A DNA stretch of 64,000 nucleotides from Acanthochlamys bracteata (taxonomy: Eukaryota; Streptophyta; Magnoliopsida; Pandanales; Velloziaceae): NCBI GenBank assembly GCA_019914995.1, contig CM034127.1, forward strand, positions 7,812,001 to 7,876,000. Reading direction: 5' to 3'. Within the stretch, counting starts at the first letter, position 1, and every line of letters starts with the position of its first letter. Below, piece by piece: positions 56,719-64,000 of this stretch. The position numbers were made by a program, and so were the translations under genes. The notes below the pieces were generated by a model. It was not told the DNA's origin. It did not search any database and was given only the letters and a program-made list of their open reading frames with translations.

Positions 56719-59700
56719 TCAGATCGTGTTTATCTAGATTTGGAAATGGATAAAATGGAGGTTTTAGAAAGTAGATTTAAAAAATAATATTAAAAACTAA
56801 AAATATTTAATAAAAATAAAATTTTTTAAATTAATTTTATATTTATAGTAAGTTTTAAAATTGAATTTTAAAAAAATTATTAATAAAATAATTTATTTTA
56901 ATTTATATATATTTTTTATATTAAAAATGAGTTTAAAAAAAGTAGAATTTGGAGTGTTAGTAAACACACCCTAAGTTTAAAATTCATAAGAGTGAATTTT
57001 ATTAAAGTGAAAAAATAACTAAACTGAATTAAAAGGACTTTGAAAATTTCCAATTGTAATCGTTGATCGAGTTAGATGCGGTGAGAATAAATAGAGCTAA
57101 TAAAAGTTTATGTATCTTTTTTTTAATAAATAACCCATCTATCTTTCCATTTTATTTTTCAAACACCATCTCATTTAATTTTTCTAACCTTTCTTTCAAG
57201 ATAAGTTTATCTAACCCATTTTTTACTAAAGTTCCATTAATTCAACTTAAAATTTTGATCAAATACTCAGATTTTAAATATACACTTTACTTTATTATAA
57301 ACATTATGAAAACTATCAAACATCTAGTCTAATTGGTTAAGAAAACTTTAAAGGTGTCATGTTTACTTTATAGTTTATAAGAAATTGTTGTTTTAGTTAT
57401 TGAGAAATTGTTGTAGATATTGTTTTTGCTCAAATTGTTATAAAGAAATTCTCTTTTTCTTCAAAATATTACAAAATTTCAATATATTATCTTTTTGCTC
57501 TTGATATGATTTGTTTAGTAGTTTTATTTCATATGATATTTTGCAAGAATGAATATTGTGTTTGCTTTATCAAAACGTCGTTAGTAATAACAGATCTTAT
57601 CAAGATTCATGCCCAACTTATTTTCATGCTGGCCAGGTAAAAGGTTTTTACAATTTGCTTCTTTGGAGTAAATTTGAACTGCGACTTGTGGTTACTACAT
57701 ACAAATAGAAGTACAACAAACTTGAAGCTTCAAAAGTGTTGCAAGTCAAGTGCTAGTAAATTCAACTCCAAGCAAATATCAAGAGTTTGGAATCACATTG
57801 TGGTTACTTCAGGAGTCTGCTATTTTTAAAGCAGTTGCTTATGATTTGATGCATTATTGTAAGGTTCCATTCGGATGCGTTAAGTGTTTAGAAAGCTTTG
57901 TTGTTTGACATTGTTTTTGTAAGGGAAAGGTTCCATTGTGAAATCTGTGAAAGCTTCAGATGTTGACTATAATATGTAAGAGTTTTGTTGTACAGCATCC
58001 CCTATCAGCTACTCTTATGTTTTCCCAAGTTATTCGCATTCTTTGGTGTTACTTCTAAGAGTTGGTATTGCTAACAGGTTATAGTCTTGCTACTTTGTGA
58101 GATTCTTGTACTTGCTTAAAGCAGCCATGCCCGTAGGAACCTGAATGTGTTAAGTATCCTATAAATTTTGCTTCCGATAAGGATTGTCAGCCAATACTAA
58201 GCATTATATCCAACGAGTTGCAGACACATTCCAAATCTCATGAACTGCATCTCAATTCTTTCATCATCGGCAAAATTTCAGCTTTCCAGCAAAACATTAT
58301 GAAAACTCGCACAAAAACTGCTACACAATTATTCCATAGAGACAAGAGAAGCATCAAATATTGTTACATTTTAAAACTTCAGAGCAAAGGCCGCCTGAAT
58401 CCGAGAAGGGATTGTTGGTGCTTTGTTGAGGGAAAGCTCAAATTCTACTCTATTAAAAACTTATCCATAAGCAAAAACTTATCATGGAGCTCACTCTAAT
58501 CAGTATCTCTTTAAAATATCCAAGAATTCAAGATCATGAACAAATTTGAGGATCCAAATCAACGTAGGTTTTCTTCTACGTCCGAAAACCAGCACCCGTT
58601 CTACTGTTTGTACTCTAAGGTCGGTTAATTTTTGTATGCCAACGCATCTTAGCTGATCAGCAAGAACATGCGGAGAACCAAAGGATGCCAGCAGGTTCAA
58701 AGAAAGTTGAGAGAAAGCCAGGAAGGAAGGAAGAAGAAGGTGGGGAACCGCTTTTCACTCCGCAGGAATCACCGCATCCTTATAAAAGCATCTTGAACAT
58801 TTCCTTTAAACAATACTAGAAAAGTTGAAAATGAATCATGCATTGTCCTTCAATCCAATCAAAAGAGCTAAAGGATCGTCTCAGAAAAAGAGCCTGTAAG
58901 AATATGTCCTTCAAATTTGAGAAAAGTTTTTCCCTATACATATTCCTTCTATATACCTAAAGACGAGGCGATCAAATCCATTACTTTCAGAAGTTCTTAT
59001 TAGTTCATCCCATAACTGGATCATAGAATTAAAACAGCCACAAGCATCAAAGGTGGACATCGAAGGTGTCGGAATAGCAGCCGCATCACAAAATAGACAT
59101 ACCACCAAAACAGACATACGACAAACCTCTGTATTAAAAAAGTTTAACCACCTTATTGCTTATCAATAATTCTAACATAATATTTATAAAAATTTATATT
59201 AACTCTTCTCATTACTAATTAATTTTAAAAATAATTTCTAACTCGTTACATGTATCCGCTTGGACTAAACTCAATTTTATTATCCGCTTCATTTCAAAAT
59301 TTTTATATTCCATTTTATTTTAAAACAACTAATTGTTTTATTTCAGAATCTTTATAATCTGCTTCGTTTTAGAATAACTAGTATGCTTTATTGCAAAACA
59401 AATAACTAATTTCATTGAAGACAGTGGTTCGCTTCATTTCATATTAACTAACCCGCTTCATTTATAAAAAATAAAAAAATAAACAAAAAATAATACTCAC
59501 TCATTTAATTCTAAAATAATATTAATAAAAATTTGGATTTACTTTTCTAATAGCCAAGAACCATGAGTTCATAACAGTATGCAATTCCTCGATCACACGA
59601 GCTATATGGTTGTTCCAACTCATAATGCAATCCCCAGAACCAGTTTGATATAAAAATGGAAAGCAAATTAATTGTTCCACTTGTCATTCGTATCTATATC

Positions 59701-60140
59701 GAAGAGAATAAAGATAATTAAGATGTACGCAAATGTTCTGTCACCATAAATTCCAAAAACATGCTTATAAATGAAATCCCCACGAATTATCATAAACTAC
59801 AATAACAAGTACAAATACAACTGTACCAAAAGGCAAATGCACTTCCCAATAAATGACAATGAACACCTCAATTTTTGTTTAGTACACGCATCAAAGATTG
59901 TCAAAAGATTGAATATAAAAATAGTCACTTGACTTTAACAGCTACCCACAAAAAACAGTTACTTGATAAGCCTTTTTAAATACCCATATTTTATTATGCT
60001 ATCTCTAAGAAATGAAAGCTTAGTGCACTTCAATTCTGAAGGCTGTTAAGACTACAACAAAATCAGCCTCAAATGACAATACGAGAGCCATAAGATTATT
60101 TTGATCAGGTATATTTGACTCCCAAAATGATTAACATCCC
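56719..60140. other. Spacer and 3' flank of the carrier gene
   Basis: AT-rich to about 57350. The section 57400-58760 is more complex but has no recognisable gene; a 66-codon minus frame at 58500-58700 lacks a known domain. At about 59270-59470 a degenerate short unit, CCGCTTCATTTCAAAATAAC-like, recurs five or six times. The part nearest 60140 should hold the 3' untranslated region of the mitochondrial carrier. Confidence 0.4.
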
Positions 60141-62681
60141 TTACAAACCTACTTTCTTCTGAAGCTTCTGGATCTGATTCAAGAATATCCATGTCATCTG
60201 CAAATTTCGAAAAGACTATTAATATGGAGCAAAGACATGACATATATATTAACTAGAGAGATAAACATAAGAATTTTTATTTACCATGACATGTGGCGCA
60301 ATTCTAACACAATAGACAGGGAATCCAGTGTAAAATCGGAAAGGCCCATGGCTCCTAAAGGTCTTCAAAGCACAATCAAGTGAACCAGTATATGGATATT
60401 TGCCATTTGCATCCGGCTGCATCTTCTGAATTTGTGTCTTCACATAATCAAATGGCAGGCTGCAAGCTGATGCAAAGAAGCCAGAAACAGCACTAGCCCC
60501 TGAAGAAAGACAAACAATCATATGAATACAATTCAGGTGATTCTTGCTCCTATAACCACAGCTAGACAGAAGAAAAGACAATCCTCCTGTGTTCCTTTCT
60601 CCTCCTCCACAACAAGACTTACAAGACTTAGGCATGGTCCAGGCAAGGGATGAAGAGGCAGTCTGGATCAAAATCTTTACAGGACATAACCCAAGAAACA
60701 CTCCTATGTATTTACCATTTACAAGATGATCACAAAAGGTAACTGGAAATACTACCAAACAAATGACTTAAGTCACTTAACATTAATTTTACAAGCTTTA
60801 TCTATAGAGGCCATAACCAAGCAAGCTCTTACAAAAAATTGACATCAATTACAGCAAGCATGAAAAGAAACATGTTTGTCATTCAAAGGATGCCTATTAC
60901 ATGAGATAAGACATAAGGATCACAAGCATATGCAAGTATTTATGCAAATATCAAGTTATTAGAAGTATGACATACTAAACTTAGAAAGTTAAAAGAAATC
61001 ATTAGAGCGCATTGCAAATTCTACAGTGTTTTTTTTTCAAGATGTGTTTTTTAAAATGTCACCCAAAAATAGGAAAGATTAACATATCTAAATCCAAAAT
61101 AAGAACATCACAATATGAGATAAATCTAATAGGGAAATCTTGACCTATACACATGAAGGAAAAACGCGAGCATATAGTTAAACAGATATATTCATTTGAT
61201 TGAAAAAAGGGTTGGTTGCTAAAGTTTTTAGCTATTTGTTATGACTTTGACATTTACATAAAAGCAGAAAGCCATAACTTACCAAACACAGAGCTAAGTT
61301 CTCCGAAACCCATTGAACCCCTGAAGAACTCCATGCTTTGATCATAAGATGCAAGCATACCCATGTTCAATGCCATTGCTCTAACTACTGTAGGCCCTGC
61401 ACCCTTCCACAATGAAAGAACTCCTTCGTCAGCAGCAATACGATAGAGTGCATGGATGGCATTCCTATAGTTCCGACGCTGTGCTGCAGGTAAGGTTGCA
61501 TCAGCTTGCATGCGGATGAGTGCCAAGTCAGCAGGACTACCAACACTTGCACCAATTGCTCCAGCAGTAAGCCCGATGACAGCTTTCTGAATGAGAGGTA
61601 GTGGCTTGCCATCATTGGCCTCAACTGCTTTGTTTGTTAAGACCCTAACAAAAATGTCAAAGAATCATGAGACACAAGCACAAGTATAAATCTAGCATGT
61701 TCTAACTAAAGCCTAACAATAGCCATGAAGGAAAACTAATGGTGGTATGAGTTGCAATTTTTATTAAGATTATCCATTACTCAGGCTGACATGTTTCAAA
61801 CTAGAAAAAGCCATCTAACCAAGCCATGCAACACTTTCGGGATTATTTACTATAGCTAAACATTCAATCGACAGTTCACTTGGTTCTCAATAACTCAGCC
61901 TAAATAATACCAGTTTTATCTATAATATGAAAGGAGAAAAAAACAATCAACCACCAAAACATTCTGAAAGGCAAAAAGCATCACATAAGTAAGTCGGTAC
62001 TTTGTTAGCATAAAGCCAGCTAAATCTAGCCAATATAGGGACTTTTAATCTTCCTTTTCGATGGTTGTACAAGCATGCAAAGCATGTAAAAGTAGTTGGC
62101 TACATTTGCCTTCATCTTATTCCTTATACACCCAGTAACCTGTATGATGTATCTAATTTTGGATGAATGAATGAGTTGAGAAGAAGAATTTCTATCCTCG
62201 TTCTATTTAAAATTATTATCTTTCACTAAGCCTTTTAGCTTTTATAGCTATTTACATGTTTTGGTTTAATGCAGATTTAACTGTTTTGGATTCTATAGAA
62301 CTGTTTAGCATGCGCTAAAATATACAAAATAGTAATTCAAAAGGCTATCTATGGTAAGCTTAACAGTATGCTTACTTGAGGAATTGATGCAAAATCTATA
62401 TATCAACACAAGCATATAACCCATGCTGTCTCAAACTATCGATAAATAGAATAGAATATCTAACTAATAAAGAATCACAAATTACTTTTAACTTGCAAGG
62501 AGTTGAACAAACCCAGAATAGTTGCAAAAAGTAATGGAAGTTATCCAATGAAGGAGGAAAAGAGCTTTAAAGATGTGGCCCTTCACATTATTGACATAAG
62601 ATTAGATAACTATTCTCACCTAAATGATCCAAGTCGAGCTGTTGTATAAGTAGCTTGTCTTAGCAAACCCGCCGATAATCC
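60141..62681 (-). CDS. DTC: Mitochondrial dicarboxylate/tricarboxylate carrier (5' end outside window)
   Basis: An inner-membrane carrier exchanging 2-oxoglutarate, malate and related acids between mitochondrion and cytosol. Four exons are present: 62681-62620, 61644-61283, 60499-60285 and 60197-60141. They join in frame into 231 residues, from GLSAGLLRQATYTTARLGSF to LQKKVGL. Mitochondrial-carrier signatures of repeats two and three are intact: SPADLALIRMQ and SLPFDYVKTQIQ. Other blocks, QRRNYRNAIHALYRI, ADEGVLSLWKGAGPT, ALNMGMLASYDQS, KYPYTGSLDCALKT and FPVYCVRIAPHVMMTW, match plant DTC closely. The first repeat (about 65-70 residues, with the start codon and the first PxD signature) is not found down to 64000, so those exons must lie further right. 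All introns seen are GT-AG. Confidence 0.94.
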
Positions 62682-64000
62682 CTGCTTAAGAAACTAATTA
62701 GGTAAACGGGCAGATCTTTTCTTTAAAATGAAGTAAAATGGAACAGAAGTGCTAATCAACATGCTCTTTCTGAAGTAGGCTTTCCTTTTGTTAGGAATTA
62801 TTGTACAGGTGTGTATAGAAACTTCCGTAGAGTTTAGTTTAAACTATGGGCATTGTTGCAAGGTAAAGAAGAAACTGATCTACAAACTTACTCAAAAACA
62901 AGTTAGCTTTCACAACTTGAGAAGAATCCGTACCATAAGCTGTAATTAGAAAGATGTTTTTTTGGAGACCTCTAAAGTAATGCAACCCTTGATTTCCATT
63001 TTAATTAGAATACTGTCGTTCGGAAAATTGATATACAAATTTACCTTTAAATGCGAACAAAAGTTAGGAATTTTCAACAAGTATAAGGCTTCACCAGACC
63101 AAGGTAGCTGGCTTACGTTCTCATAATAATGCAGGAAATACAGGATCTTTATTACCTATAGGTTTTTTCATGTTCAAATACCTCCTAAGCATTTGTGTGT
63201 GAATGAGTAAGGGGATGTTTGGCATTGCATTCCGTGACTTACTTCATCTCCTTTTCAACTTCTCATTTCCCAAGAAGCCTTCTACAGTAATCTATAAATT
63301 TGTTAGCAAATTTGGAAGGTATGGGAAAATTGTACGTCATAGAATCATTATATATATAATTTTTTTAAACCAAAGAATGGCAAGCTCGTTTCCCAAAAAC
63401 CCACAAAAGCTCCTTTTCTCCAAAAGCTCTTTTTAAGCAATCCCAAACGACCCCTAAAAGGAAGTAAGAATACACTAACTAAATGCGAAATTGTTGATTG
63501 TTATTCAATCATAGGAAAATTGCAAAAAGAGTACTAATTTTGGACACGTTGTCTTATATTAAAAGTATTATAAGTGAAAGAATCCCATAAAATAGGTTGT
63601 GAGGAAAATATGACGCCAAATAGCATGATAAAATGTTGATGAAGTTTGTATTAGGAGAGCAGTTTTATTCTTATGAAAGTTCTAGCTATAGAGAGTTTTA
63701 TATATTAGGTAAGCTTGTTTAGTTAGAAATTTCATTTGCTATGGACTCTACTTATCAAGAACTTTTAAGAGGTAGAAGTACTCACATTTTCAGAGAACAT
63801 TGGTTGAATGTCTACAAATATATGTATAGCTATTATTAGTAATACAGAAGTTTTGATGATTTGATTAACAGATTTATGAACTGATTATGTGGTGTTCTTC
63901 CTTCTCTTTCTAATATTCTTTCACTCGTTCTTCCTCTTTTGACTTGGTTTCATCTGCTTTTCTATCATCTTTCTATCCTGTACACTTCAATCAACTTTAT
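62682..64000. other. Intron of the carrier gene running to the window edge
   Basis: Because the exon at 62681-62620 begins inside the protein (phase 0, before GLSAGLL), the DNA to its right must be intron or further exons. No further exon was recognised. It contains one complete MITE (63211-63454) and otherwise unremarkable AT-rich sequence. Confidence 0.6.
63211..63454. mobile_element. Tourist/Harbinger-like MITE, type copy for this window
   Basis: The element is 244 bp. The left end is GGGGATGTTTGGCATTGC and the right end, reversed, GGGGTCGTTTGGGATTGC. It has a perfect TAA duplication on both sides (63208-63210 and 63455-63457). Internal GAAGGTATGGGAAAATTGTA and CCAAAAGCTCTTTTTAAGC recur in degraded form elsewhere. 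The TIR and TWA target fit PIF/Harbinger MITEs. Confidence 0.9.

Noticed and set aside
58500-58700. 66-codon minus frame with a basic region (VERVLVFGRRRKP)
   Set aside because: No known domain, no convincing start context or splice partners; chance cannot be excluded.
60249-60758. 169-codon open frame taken as one exon of the carrier
   Set aside because: Only 60499-60285 is homologous to the carrier; the upstream part of the frame is intron, as the TTCAG acceptor at 60500 and the GGT/GGG split Gly codon show.

Overview
The window is nuclear DNA of a flowering plant. It is strongly AT-rich, its genes are split by GT-AG introns, and much of the space between and inside genes is transposon debris. 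The Cu/Zn superoxide dismutase C-terminus (ending GLQSAV), together with the GST and LTP types, made me lean to a monocot, but the species is not resolved from sequence alone.

Six genes can be rebuilt exon by exon in an intact reading frame, and one gene is broken. From left to right: a type-1 non-specific lipid transfer protein (+, 2317-3135); a tau-class glutathione S-transferase (-, 4125-5106) with a decayed tandem copy upstream of it (-, 5578-6753); the cap-binding protein nCBP/4EHP of the eIF4E family (+, 13379-16796); the V-ATPase proteolipid subunit c'' (-, 18895-21923); a cytosolic-type Cu/Zn superoxide dismutase (-, 28497-49317); and the 3' two-thirds or more of a mitochondrial dicarboxylate/tricarboxylate carrier (-, 60141-62681), whose 5' exons lie beyond the right edge. 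A weak candidate locus for an unknown membrane protein lies at 53.6-54.1 kb. The genes are unrelated in pathway (defence/cuticle, detoxification, translation, vacuolar acidification, ROS removal, mitochondrial transport), as is usual in a plant genome; only the GST pair is a local duplication.

The superoxide dismutase gene is the most unusual object. Seven small exons (160 codons) are spread over 20.8 kb, and one intron is about 10 kb. Its introns carry three LINE reverse-transcriptase relics, a copia relic, Tourist-like MITEs, tandem duplications and a (TA)69 tract. They also carry a nested cluster of large inverted-repeat (foldback) elements at 34.8-36.9 kb, with a further copy close to exon 6.

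The other spaces hold a recurrent Tourist/Harbinger-like MITE family (at least nine copies, three with clear TAA/TTA target duplications), four copia-type LTR remnants, a CACTA-like element and a region of inverted, degenerate short repeats at 51-52.5 kb. No rRNA, tRNA, CRISPR array or bacterial-type feature was seen.
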